Program-made: the position numbers and the translations under genes
Part shown: positions 43,169-51,289 of the stretch, one piece after another
Layout: each line of letters begins with the position of its first letter
Numbering within the stretch: the stretch's first letter is position 1
Assembly: GCA_910575505.1 (NCBI GenBank)
Contig: CAJTFK010000004.1
Coordinates: forward strand, 1 to 64,000
From: Oscillospiraceae bacterium
Lineage (GTDB): Bacteria; Bacillota; Clostridia; Oscillospirales; Oscillospiraceae
Reading direction: 5' to 3'
Length of the DNA stretch: 64,000 nucleotides
Notes under the pieces: generated by a model
Told to the model about the DNA's origin: nothing
Database searches by the model: none
Seen by the model: only the letters and a program-made list of their open reading frames with translations

Positions 43169-43921
43169 ATGGAAGCGATAAAACGTCTGGAGACGGAGGC
43201 AATCAAAGCGGCGCAGCCGGCGGAAAAACCGCAGGGACGCCTGGAGAAACGGGCGGAGCGGTACGACGCGCAGACCCGGCGGCAGATTCGAACCCATCAC
43301 GCCATGGCATTTGTAGGCGGTTTCTTCGGCATCTACGCCATTTTGACCCGGGACGGCACCTTTGGTTCCGCCGAGACTGGAAACCTGATCTATCTGGTGG
43401 TCTCCGGGCTGACCCGTTCCGGGTGGGATTTCCTGCTGCGGCTGGGGGCCTTGCTGGTCTACGCGCTGGGGATTGCCTGCTCTGTTTTGATCCGGCGGTA
43501 TTGGAATCCGACTTATCTGCGCTGGTGCGCTCTGGCGGCGGATGCGGCGGCCTGTTTCCTGTTGGCCTGGATTCCGGCGGAGGCGGATCCCCTTGCGGCG
43601 CTGTACCCGGTCTTCTTCGTCACGGCGGTGCAGTGGACGGCCTATTCCCAGGCGGCGGGCTACAAAAGCGCCACTATTTTCTCCACCAACAACCTCCGCC
43701 AGTGCGCCGAAGGGGCGACGGAATACCTCTGCACCAGGGAAACGCGGTTTTTGCGGCAGTTCCAGTTTTATGGCGCGACGCTGCTGTGCTTCCACCTGGG
43801 CGTTGCCTACGGCTGGTTCTGCGTGGAGCGCTGGGGCGTCTCCAGTATCTATGCCTGTCTGCCGCCGCTGGCCCTGGGGGCCTGGTTTACTTGGAATGAG
43901 GAATCAGGAGCTCGAAATTAG
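43169..43921 (+). CDS. DUF1275 (YoaK-like) membrane protein
   Basis: The 250-residue membrane protein has a ~40-residue charged N-terminus, then six predicted membrane segments. Family marks are MAFVGGFFGIYAIL, GSAETGNLIYLVV and SATIFSTNNLRQ, the DUF1275 pattern. No transport substrate is established for the family. The ribosome site is weak (GGTGAAAG), so the start is uncertain. The C-terminal codons (NEESGARN) lie in a GGAATGAGGAATCAGGA tract like the repeat at 5222-5297, so the natural stop may have been replaced by repeat sequence. Confidence 0.82.
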   Translation: MEAIKRLETEAIKAAQPAEKPQGRLEKRAERYDAQTRRQIRTHHAMAFVGGFFGIYAILTRDGTFGSAETGNLIYLVVSGLTRSGWDFLLRLGALLVYALGIACSVLIRRYWNPTYLRWCALAADAAACFLLAWIPAEADPLAALYPVFFVTAVQWTAYSQAAGYKSATIFSTNNLRQCAEGATEYLCTRETRFLRQFQFYGATLLCFHLGVAYGWFCVERWGVSSIYACLPPLALGAWFTWNEESGARN

Positions 43922-43958
43922 AAGTTGTTCTGTCATTCCAGATATTTTCAACAGAAAG

Positions 43959-44005
43959 AAAACAAACAAGTCCGACGGATTTCATCCGTCGGACTTGTTT
44001 GTTTT
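43959..44005. terminator. Bidirectional terminator between the DUF1275 gene and the MMPL gene
   Basis: Perfect 21-bp stem: AACAAACAAGTCCGACGGA and its complement, 5-nt loop, with A and T tracts at the ends. It overlaps the MMPL stop codon. Confidence 0.9.
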
Positions 44006-46151
44006 ACATGCCGATTGCCAGATAGGCCGCGCCCTCGGAGTCCTTTTCCGGAGCCGGCTTCCCGCCGCCGTTTTCAGAGGGCGGAAGGGGCGTTTTCCAG
44101 TGCCAGCTGGTTTTGCTGAAAATGGGCTCGCACACGCAGAGCACCGCCGGCATCAGAAAGATGCTCACCAGGGCGGAGACGAACGCGCCCCGGGCCAGCA
44201 TGGTGCAGATAGCCCCGATCAGGTCGATGGAGGAAACGAAGGACACCCCCAGCGTGGCGGCGAACAGCACCAGGGCGCTGGTGATGATGGAAGCGTCGGA
44301 GGAGTCGGCAGCGATTTGGATGGCCTCCAGCCGGTTTTTTCCAGCCCGCAGTTCGTCCTGGAACCGGGAGGTCATTAAGATGGCGTAGTCCACGGTGGCG
44401 CCCAGCTGGATGCAGCTGATGATGCAGGGGGCGATGAAGCAGACCTGCGTCCCGGTGAAATAGCTCAGCCCCTGGTTAATCATGATGGCCAATTCAATGG
44501 TGGCCACCAGCACCGCCGGGATGGAGATGGATTTGAAAACCAAGGCGATGATGAAGAAAATGGCAGCTATGGAGATGGCGTTTGTTACCATGATGTCCAC
44601 GTTCATCGTCTCGATCAGGTCCCGGTACATGGCTCCTTCGCCGGTAATCATGGCGTCGGGGTCGTGGTCGTCCAGAATGGCCTGCATCGTCTCCAGCTGC
44701 TCCGCCACTGCGTCGGTAGCGGGTTCCCGGTTGGAGTTGACCATCATCATCTGATAGCCGCCCTGCTTCAGGATGTCCCGCACATCCTCGGGCACGAAGA
44801 AATCGGGGATGCCCGTTCCCAGCATTTTGTGATAGCTCAGCACGCTGGTGACGCCGGGGACCTCCTCCATCCGCCGCTCAATATCGCTCATCTGGGCGGG
44901 GGTCAGATCGTCCCGCAGGAGGATGAAGTGGGATACCGCCATGTCGAAGTCGTTTTTCAGCTTCTCGTTGCTGATGATGGACGGCAGGTCCCGGGGCAGG
45001 GATTCGTCCAGCTTGTAATACATCTCCGTATGATTTTGAGAGTACCAGGCCGGCAGGACGGACAGCACCATCAGCGCGGCGAAGACCCTGCGGTGGCGGA
45101 TGACGAAGGAATTGATTTTGCTCATGCTGGGAAGGAAGGGTCTGTGTGCGAAGCGGACAATCTGCTTGTCGAAGATCAGCACCAGGGAGGGCAGGACGAA
45201 GATGACCGTGGCGATGCCCAGCACCACGCCCTTGGCCATGACCAGACCGATGTTCCGGCCCAGGGTCATCCGCATGAAGCAGAGGGCCAGGAAGCCGGCG
45301 ATGGTGGTGGCGCTGGAGCCGGAGAGGGACCGGAAGGCCGCCACAATGGCCTGGGCCATAGCGTCCCGCACGTCGTCATGGCGGGTGCGCTCCTCCATGT
45401 AGCGGTGATAGAGGAAGATGGAGTAGTCCATGGTGACGCCCAGTTGGAGGACCGCGGCGATGGCCTTGGTAATGTAGGAAATTTCCCCCAGGAAGATGTT
45501 GGTGCCGAAGTTATAGACAATGGCCATGCCGATGCCCGCCAGGAACACCAGGGGCAGGGCGTAGGACTCCAGCGTCAGCAGCATCACCGCCAGGGCCAGA
45601 ACCACCGCCAGAGCCACGAAAATGGGCAGCTCCTGGTCCATGATGGCGCAGGTGTCCCGGACCACCACGGAGAAGCCCGCGAGGAAGCATTTCTCGTTGC
45701 ACAGGGCCCGGATCTGGTCGATGGACGCCATGGTCTCGTCCGACGCGCCGGGGGAGTCGTATTGAATAATCATCATCGTGGCGGTCCCGGAAAAGAAGAT
45801 ATCCCGGAAGGAGGGGGGGATCATCTCTGTGGGAATCTGGATGCCCACCATATTGGAAAGCCAAAGGGCGTTGGAGACTCCGGGGACCTTCTTGATGTCG
45901 TTGAGCAGCTGATTGGACCAGCCCGCCGGCATCCCGTCCACCACCAGCATACTGGTGGCGGCCATGTGGAAGGGGTCCTCCAGCAGTTTTTCACCCTGGG
46001 AGGATGGCAGATCCTCCGGCAGATAGGACAGGATATCGTAGTTGACCCGGGTGGCAACGTATCCCAGCACCGAGGGAATCAGCAGGAGGACGGCGGCCAG
46101 GGCCACCAGCTTTGGCTTCCTCGTCAGCCAATGGGCGATTTTGTCAATCAT
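44004..46151 (-). CDS. MMPL/RND-family exporter
   Basis: This 715-residue integral membrane protein has two similar halves of six membrane segments each. Every half has a large extracytoplasmic loop after its first segment. Marker segments are QLGVTMDYSIFLYHRYMEE in the first half and QLGATVDYAILMTSRFQDEL in the second; the Gly-x-x-x-Asp-Tyr pair is the proton-relay motif of MmpL exporters. Gram-positive relatives export lipids or fatty acids. It is encoded 13 nt after a long secreted coiled-coil protein and is divergent from two TetR genes. ATG 46151 follows GGAGG. Confidence 0.92.
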   Translation of the reverse strand: MIDKIAHWLTRKPKLVALAAVLLLIPSVLGYVATRVNYDILSYLPEDLPSSQGEKLLEDPFHMAATSMLVVDGMPAGWSNQLLNDIKKVPGVSNALWLSNMVGIQIPTEMIPPSFRDIFFSGTATMMIIQYDSPGASDETMASIDQIRALCNEKCFLAGFSVVVRDTCAIMDQELPIFVALAVVLALAVMLLTLESYALPLVFLAGIGMAIVYNFGTNIFLGEISYITKAIAAVLQLGVTMDYSIFLYHRYMEERTRHDDVRDAMAQAIVAAFRSLSGSSATTIAGFLALCFMRMTLGRNIGLVMAKGVVLGIATVIFVLPSLVLIFDKQIVRFAHRPFLPSMSKINSFVIRHRRVFAALMVLSVLPAWYSQNHTEMYYKLDESLPRDLPSIISNEKLKNDFDMAVSHFILLRDDLTPAQMSDIERRMEEVPGVTSVLSYHKMLGTGIPDFFVPEDVRDILKQGGYQMMMVNSNREPATDAVAEQLETMQAILDDHDPDAMITGEGAMYRDLIETMNVDIMVTNAISIAAIFFIIALVFKSISIPAVLVATIELAIMINQGLSYFTGTQVCFIAPCIISCIQLGATVDYAILMTSRFQDELRAGKNRLEAIQIAADSSDASIITSALVLFAATLGVSFVSSIDLIGAICTMLARGAFVSALVSIFLMPAVLCVCEPIFSKTSWHWKTPLPPSENGGGKPAPEKDSEGAAYLAIGM

Positions 46152-46164
46152 GGGGGTCCTCCTT

Positions 46165-49011
46165 TCAACGGAATATGCCGGTGACGGCGTTCCAGAAATC
46201 CCGGAACATCTGGGCGATCCGGCCCCAGAAGGTGGAGGATTCCGCCTGAGCGGCGGCCTCGGACGCGGCTTCCGGCTCTTCTGCCTTGATCTCCTGGGTG
46301 CGGATCAGGATCTGAATGCTGGTGGGGCTGGGGTTGCGGCCGTCTGTCAGGGAGACCGGTTCCGCCGTGGCGTCCATCAGAAGCAGGTTGTTGACATCTC
46401 CGGTGTATTCGTTCCAGGTGTCCTCGATGATGCCGGTGACGGTGTCTTTTGCGGCCCGCACGTCGCTGGTGGTTCCCAGAGCCCTGGCGGTCTGGCGCAG
46501 GGCGGCGGACAAGCCGCTGAGAGCCTGCCGGGTACCGGCGTCCAGCTGTTCCCCGGAGGTTTTCAGCAGGGATTCCGCGTCGGCGGTCAGGGACTCCGCG
46601 TCCCGGACGGTCTCAACGGCGGCGGCGCTGAGGCTCCCCACGGTGTTCAGGGTTTCCTGCAGGGTGGGCTCATAGTCGTTCAGCAGATTCCGCAGGTTGT
46701 CCGTCTCCCCCAGAATATCCCGAATCTTGTGGGAGGCGTTCCGCAGAGCGGCGGAGACGTCTTCGGCGTCGTCCAGCACGTCGATGAGGCTGTCCAGCTG
46801 GCCGCAGAGGTCCCCCAGGTCTCCCACCACCTCGGCGGTAGGACCGGCGATGTCCTTCATGGCCCCGGTGAGCTGGTTTTGAATCTGGCTGATCTGAGAG
46901 GACGCGCTGTCCAGGCTGCCGGTGATCAGGTCCACCACTGCGCCGCCCACGGTATCGCTCTCCTGAGGCGGTTTTTCGTTTCCGGCGGCTTCGCCGCTGT
47001 TGGATGCTTCGGGGGGCGTTTTTTCGTTTTCGTCGCTGCCGGCGTTTTCATTGCCGGGCTCCCCGTCCTCCTGGGAAGCGGGGGAATCGTCTGCCTCGGG
47101 AGCGGGGGGCTCCTGGGAACCCGGTTCAGGTTTCCGGCTGTCTTCCGGGGGTTCTTCGGTTTCTTCGCCCTCGCCAGTTTCTTCGGCTTTTTCGGCCGCT
47201 TCGGACTCCTCCGCCGGGTCGTTGTGCAGGAGCGCGCCGGAGAGGGACCGGGTTTTGCTCCGACCGGTTTCCTCCTCCAGAGCAAGACCGTCCTCCAGAC
47301 TGCCGCTGTTGTAGACGATCCAGAGATCATTCATCTGCTTGGCCTGCTCCGGCGTGACGCCGGGGAGCTTTTCGCAGAACTGCTGGAAGGACAGCGCGCC
47401 TGCCGCCTGATAGAGGGCCTCCAGCTTCTGAATGTCCGGCAGCTGGGCGTTTATTTCCTGTGCCACCGCTTCCTTCACGGCGGTGGCGGTGGGGTCCCCC
47501 GCCGCCAGAAGCGCCGCGAACTGCTCCTGGGTCAGGCCGGGGACCTGGGCCTGAGCCGCCTGAAAGGCCAGGGCCAGAATGACCTGTTCCCTGGCCTCCG
47601 GGCTGTCCAGCGCACCGGCGGCCACCAGCTGATTGGCTTTTTCGGCCTTCTCGGCAGCGGAAGAGGCGCTCTCGCCCTGGATGACCAGCAGTTTTTCATA
47701 GAAGGTCCGCCGGTCCCGCTCCTCATAGGCGCTGTGAACCGCTTTTACCTTGTCCACCGTGGCCCCGATGGTGCTTCCGGGATTGCTGGGCAGGCCGGGG
47801 ATGGAAGGCGTGCCCCCCAGGGCGTCCTGAAGGCGGGAGAGGCTGTATTTCATGTCCTCGGCACAGCGGAGGACATGCCGCACATCGTCGGAGCCGTCTT
47901 CCAGGGCGCTGAGGGCGCTTTCCAGATCCTTGAGCTGGGTCTGGATGGAGATGGCGGTGTCCGTCAGGTCGTTGAGGACGGTTTTGGAGTCCGTCACCAG
48001 CTGGCTCAGGGCCTGCACCTGGCCCTGTACCGGCTCCAGTAGGTCCGCGATGTTGGAGAGGTCTCCCCGCAGGCGATCCGTGCCGTCATAGATCGCTCCC
48101 TTGCCGCTGGAGACGGTCTGCCGGGCGGTGTTCAGCTGGTCCAGGCCATTGGCGGAGGCGTAAAGTCCGCCCTGAATGTCGCTGAGGGCGTCCAGCAGAT
48201 TGTCCAGACTGCCGGAGAGGGCCCGGTAATCCTCCTCCAGGTCGTCCTTCCGCTGGCTGAGCTTGGAAATCTCCTCCAGCTGGGCCAGGGTGGCGGGGAC
48301 CATCAGCATGGTCATGCCGCCGAAAGAGAAGTCGTCGCTGCCCACCCGGATGGAGAAGTGCTGTTCCTCGCCGGGGAGGACCATGAACAGCACCGTCCGC
48401 AGGTTGCCCACCAGCTGGACCTGGGCCCCGGGAGCCTCCAGAGAGAGGATGTCGTCCTGGTTGAACATGGCGGCGGCGGCCAGGGTGTAATTATACCGGG
48501 CGTAATCGCTGGCGCTGTCGTTGGGCATGACGTCCAGCAGGATTTCCACAACGCCCTGTTTTCCCGCCAGCTCCTCCGCCCTGGCGGGAACGCCGTTGAG
48601 CGTGTAGTGCAGGCTGACGGTCCAGGGCAGAGCGTCGAAGGGCGCCCGGGTCTTCCCCTCAAAATAGAAGTGGGAGGGGACCTCGCCGTCAAACTGGAAG
48701 GTGGCGGCCTCTTTTCCGGCAGAGGGGGCGGCTCCGTCGGTGAGGTTGATTACCTCGTCGTAGGCTCCGTAGTCCGTTATGCTGGTTCTTCCGTTGAGGG
48801 CGTAGCTTTTGACCACGCTCCCCTCTGTCAGATTGCCATAGTAATCTAATGTAGCATAATACGCTTCGTCATAAGTAGGGGTCACACCGTCGCCGATGGG
48901 CTCGGCCGCGGCGGACGGTACGATGCAGCCCGCCGCCAGTGCTGCCGCCAGCGTCAGGGAAAGCATCCGCATTCTCAAGTTGTGTCCTGCCGTTCTCACA
49001 TGCCGGGTCAT
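46165..49011 (-). CDS. Large secreted coiled-coil protein, partner of the MMPL exporter
   Basis: The 948-residue protein has an N-terminal signal (LSLTLAAALAAGCIVPSAAA). A beta-rich domain follows (~40-260: SVVKSYALNGRTSITDYGAY, FYFEGKTRAPFDALPWTVS). Long heptad coiled coils occupy ~260-420 and ~690-900. A very acidic Pro/Glu/Ser region lies at ~590-690 (EAAEKAEETGEGEETEEPPE). The C-terminus ends FWGRIAQMFRDFWNAVTGIF, an amphipathic or weakly hydrophobic segment. The heptads resemble YhgE/Pip-type proteins, but the usual membrane domains are absent. I chose ATG 49011 with GGAGG 7 nt upstream rather than 49017 (1 nt). It may be a stalk or substrate-handling partner for the exporter; that is inference. 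Confidence 0.7.
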   Translation of the reverse strand: MTRHVRTAGHNLRMRMLSLTLAAALAAGCIVPSAAAEPIGDGVTPTYDEAYYATLDYYGNLTEGSVVKSYALNGRTSITDYGAYDEVINLTDGAAPSAGKEAATFQFDGEVPSHFYFEGKTRAPFDALPWTVSLHYTLNGVPARAEELAGKQGVVEILLDVMPNDSASDYARYNYTLAAAAMFNQDDILSLEAPGAQVQLVGNLRTVLFMVLPGEEQHFSIRVGSDDFSFGGMTMLMVPATLAQLEEISKLSQRKDDLEEDYRALSGSLDNLLDALSDIQGGLYASANGLDQLNTARQTVSSGKGAIYDGTDRLRGDLSNIADLLEPVQGQVQALSQLVTDSKTVLNDLTDTAISIQTQLKDLESALSALEDGSDDVRHVLRCAEDMKYSLSRLQDALGGTPSIPGLPSNPGSTIGATVDKVKAVHSAYEERDRRTFYEKLLVIQGESASSAAEKAEKANQLVAAGALDSPEAREQVILALAFQAAQAQVPGLTQEQFAALLAAGDPTATAVKEAVAQEINAQLPDIQKLEALYQAAGALSFQQFCEKLPGVTPEQAKQMNDLWIVYNSGSLEDGLALEEETGRSKTRSLSGALLHNDPAEESEAAEKAEETGEGEETEEPPEDSRKPEPGSQEPPAPEADDSPASQEDGEPGNENAGSDENEKTPPEASNSGEAAGNEKPPQESDTVGGAVVDLITGSLDSASSQISQIQNQLTGAMKDIAGPTAEVVGDLGDLCGQLDSLIDVLDDAEDVSAALRNASHKIRDILGETDNLRNLLNDYEPTLQETLNTVGSLSAAAVETVRDAESLTADAESLLKTSGEQLDAGTRQALSGLSAALRQTARALGTTSDVRAAKDTVTGIIEDTWNEYTGDVNNLLLMDATAEPVSLTDGRNPSPTSIQILIRTQEIKAEEPEAASEAAAQAESSTFWGRIAQMFRDFWNAVTGIFR

Positions 49012-49027
49012 ATCCATTCCTCCAAAT

Positions 49028-49086
49028 AATCAACTTGTGTTAATTAAAATATTTTTGTTGACTTATCAATTTAAGTTGATTATAGT
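49028..49086. promoter_or_regulatory. Divergent promoter/operator region between exporter operon and tetR genes
   Basis: TTGACT (49058-49063), 17 bp, TATAGT (49081-49086) should drive the tetR pair. AATCAACTT (49028-49036) and AAGTTGATT (49073-49081) are exact inverted copies flanking the AT-rich centre. A third relation, TTGACTTATCAA, is itself near-palindromic. These are good TetR operator candidates overlapping both promoters. Confidence 0.6.
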
Positions 49087-49166
49087 AAGAACATGGGAAG
49101 CGGTCAATAGACAAAAGGAAGAATCTGTCTAACAGCAATGGCCGCTCCATACAAAGGAGGCGCGAC

Positions 49167-49754
49167 ATGCTGAAGAATCCAGAAGACCGCCGGGCGCGGC
49201 GGTCCCGCAGGATGCTGAAGGAAAGCCTGCTGGAGCTGATGAAGAAAAAAACCTTCTCCGAGATATCCGTCCGGGACGTCACCGACGGCGCGGACATGAA
49301 CCGGGGCACCTTTTATCTCCACTACGCCGGCACCGCCGAGCTGCTGCAAAGTCTGGAGGATGATTTGCTGGAGGAGGTGCAGGCCCTGATTGACGCCCAC
49401 ATCCCGGAGACGGTGGCGAAAGGCAGCGTGGGGCCGGTGCTGGGCCCCGTGGTGGACTTCATCGTGGAACACCGGGAGACCTGCGCGGTCCTCTTCTCCA
49501 GCTCCGAGGCCAGCCGGTTCATCCAGTCCTTGCAGCAGCTGATCTCCCGGAACGGAGCCGCCCTGCTGGAAACCTGGTTCCACACCCGGGACCAGGCCCG
49601 GACCGAGTATTTTCTCAGCTTCCTCACCTGGGGCTTCATCGGCCTTTTAGAGGAATGGTTCCGCCAGGGCATGGCCCTGCCCAAGGCGGAGCTGGTAAAC
49701 GCCGCCCAGCGGATGGCCGACGGGGCCGCCGCCGGTCTCTTCTCACGAACCTGA
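49167..49754 (+). CDS. TetR-family transcriptional regulator
   Basis: The 195-residue protein has an N-terminal TetR helix-turn-helix: RMLKESLLELMKKKTFSEIS, VRDVTDGADMNRGTFYLHYA. The helical ligand-binding domain (LFSSSEASRFIQSLQQLIS; FLTWGFIGLLEEWFRQGMAL) follows. Such pairs usually repress the adjacent exporter until a lipophilic ligand binds. ATG 49167 has AAAGGAGG upstream. The gene is followed after 23 bp by a second TetR, and both share the divergent control region with the MMPL operon. Confidence 0.92.
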   Translation: MLKNPEDRRARRSRRMLKESLLELMKKKTFSEISVRDVTDGADMNRGTFYLHYAGTAELLQSLEDDLLEEVQALIDAHIPETVAKGSVGPVLGPVVDFIVEHRETCAVLFSSSEASRFIQSLQQLISRNGAALLETWFHTRDQARTEYFLSFLTWGFIGLLEEWFRQGMALPKAELVNAAQRMADGAAAGLFSRT

Positions 49755-49777
49755 CCGCATCAGAAAGGAGACATCCC

Positions 49778-50344
49778 ATGCCCTCTCAAGCCCGGGCCGC
49801 CATCAAGGCGTCCTTTTTAAAGCTGCTGAACCAGCGTCCCCTGCGGGAGATTACCGTGAAGGACATCGTCCAGGACTGCGGAGTGAACCGGAATTCCTTT
49901 TATTATCACTTCCGGGACATCCCCTCCCTGCTCCATGAGATTGTGGAGGAGCACGCGGAGCGCATCATCAGGGAGCAGGGCACCGCCCTGAGCCTGACGG
50001 CCTGTCTGGAGACCGCCGCCCGGTTCGCCACGGAGCACCGGCGGACGGTGCTGCATATCAGCCAGTCGGTGAGCCGGGAGATGTTCGAGCAGCACCTGAT
50101 GGAGCTCTGCCGCAGGACCGTGGAGGGATACGCCTCCGCAGCCTTCCACGGCGTGAGCATGCGGCCCTCCGACCGGGAAATCCTCATCCGGTTCTATCAG
50201 TGTGAGTGCTTCGGCCAGGTGGTGGCCTGGCTGAACGACGGCATGCGCTATGATATGCAGGAGGAATTCCACCGGCTCTGCCAGCTGGGGGAGGGCATGA
50301 CGGCCCTGTTCCTCCGCCGGGCGGCGGAGGACGCGGAAACCTGA
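49778..50344 (+). CDS. Second TetR-family regulator in tandem
   Basis: The 188-residue protein has the TetR helix-turn-helix (IKASFLKLLNQRPLREITVK, IVQDCGVNRNSFYYHFRDIP) and a helical C-terminal domain of the TetR_C_8 style (QCECFGQVVAWLNDGMRYDM). Its ATG follows AAAGGAG by 7 nt and is preceded by the stop of the first regulator. The two are only distantly similar, so they may form separate dimers with different ligands. A terminator closes the unit. Confidence 0.9.
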   Translation: MPSQARAAIKASFLKLLNQRPLREITVKDIVQDCGVNRNSFYYHFRDIPSLLHEIVEEHAERIIREQGTALSLTACLETAARFATEHRRTVLHISQSVSREMFEQHLMELCRRTVEGYASAAFHGVSMRPSDREILIRFYQCECFGQVVAWLNDGMRYDMQEEFHRLCQLGEGMTALFLRRAAEDAET

Positions 50345-50368
50345 GCACACCGGGGCCGGAGCATGACG

Positions 50369-50398
50369 AAAAGCAGGATGGACGTCCATCCTGCTTTT
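50369..50398 (+). terminator. Terminator after the tandem tetR genes
   Basis: Palindrome AAAAGCAGGATGGAC and its complement, ending in TTTT. The R3 repeat starts 2 bp later. Confidence 0.85.
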
Positions 50399-50400
50399 TC

Positions 50401-50584
50401 AGAACCTGTATTCATAGCCGGGGATGCCGGATGGACAGGGATTTTTCCTGTCAAACAAGAGCTTTTCGTCAAACAAGAGCTTTTCCGCAGCCCGCAGCAA
50501 TCCTGACGGATGGCAGGGGAAACCGGCTCGGTATGGCGGGAACAGGCCGTTCAGGCAGCGTTCAGCGGTTGTGAATACAGGCTC
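50401..50584 (+). repeat. MITE-like repeat, family R3 (copy b, 184 bp)
   Basis: It starts AGAACCTGTATTCATAGCC and ends TTGTGAATACAGGCTC. It is the longest copy because of an internal duplication of about 19 bp: CAAACAAGAGCTTTT occurs twice. Confidence 0.8.
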
Positions 50585-50614
50585 ACCGTCCCCGGGGGCA
50601 GAGCCCCCGGGCCG

Positions 50615-51181
50615 TCAGAAGCCGGGAAAGGCCCTCCGGACATAGGCGTTTTTCCCCAGGGCCGCCGCCAGCAGCACCGACGCCGCCGCGCCAAAGCCCG
50701 CCTGGGCCAGATTGCCCGGAATTCCCGCCGCGCTGCCCGCCAGGCACAGCCCGAAGGCCCCCCCGCCGGACAGACTGACCAGCAGGCCGTCGAACAGCCA
50801 GTAGCCCAGCACCATGGGAACCTCCGCCGCCAGGGCGCAGGGAAGCAGGGTCCGTCCCCTCTTCCCCAGCCTCCGGTAAAGCAGCGCCGCCGTCAGAGCC
50901 ATCAGGGCCTTAATCACCAGGGTCGCCGGCACATACACGGCATATCCCGACAACAGGTCCGCCAGAGCAGGCCCCACGCCCCCGGCAACGGCCCCGTACA
51001 CCGGCCCCAGCAGCCAGGCGCCCAAAAGAACCACCGCGTCCCCCATATTCAGGTATCCCCCGGTGGGAGAGGGCACCTGCAAAACCATAGTCGCCCCGCA
51101 GCCCAGGGCCGCGAACAGCCCTGTCATCACAAGCTGCCGCACATGCTCCCGTCCCCCGGTCCGGTCCAGCGTTTTTTCCAT
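50615..51181 (-). CDS. ECF transporter S component, probably for vitamin B6 (PdxU-like)
   Basis: The 188-residue substrate-binding membrane subunit works with a shared ECF energising module not present here. It shows LVMTGLFAALGCGATMVLQV, the loop SPTGGYLNMGDAVVLLGAWL, and GPVYGAVAGGVGPALADLLS, which fit the ECF-ribofla_trS family (PF07155). It is divergent from a MocR/PdxR-type regulator, and PdxR-type proteins control pyridoxal genes, so pyridoxine is the best-guess ligand. ATG 51181 follows AAAGGAG by about 9 nt. Confidence 0.8.
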   Translation of the reverse strand: MEKTLDRTGGREHVRQLVMTGLFAALGCGATMVLQVPSPTGGYLNMGDAVVLLGAWLLGPVYGAVAGGVGPALADLLSGYAVYVPATLVIKALMALTAALLYRRLGKRGRTLLPCALAAEVPMVLGYWLFDGLLVSLSGGGAFGLCLAGSAAGIPGNLAQAGFGAAASVLLAAALGKNAYVRRAFPGF

Positions 51182-51240
51182 CTGTCTTTCGCTCCTTTCG
51201 CCTTGTCTGTTGCCATCATAGCCCATCTGTGATATGATTG

Positions 51241-51261
51241 AAATATCCAGAATTGATATTT
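51241..51261. promoter_or_regulatory. Candidate operator between the PdxU-like and MocR genes
   Basis: AAATATC-CAGAATT-GATATTT: 7-bp inverted repeat in the 108-bp divergent gap. TTGAAA (51238-51243) overlaps it and could be a -35. MocR proteins bind such sites, often with a third direct copy; TGATATGATTGA just upstream may be part. Confidence 0.45.
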
Positions 51262-51289
51262 TTTATAAGGTCAGACGGGAGGCGCGGAC

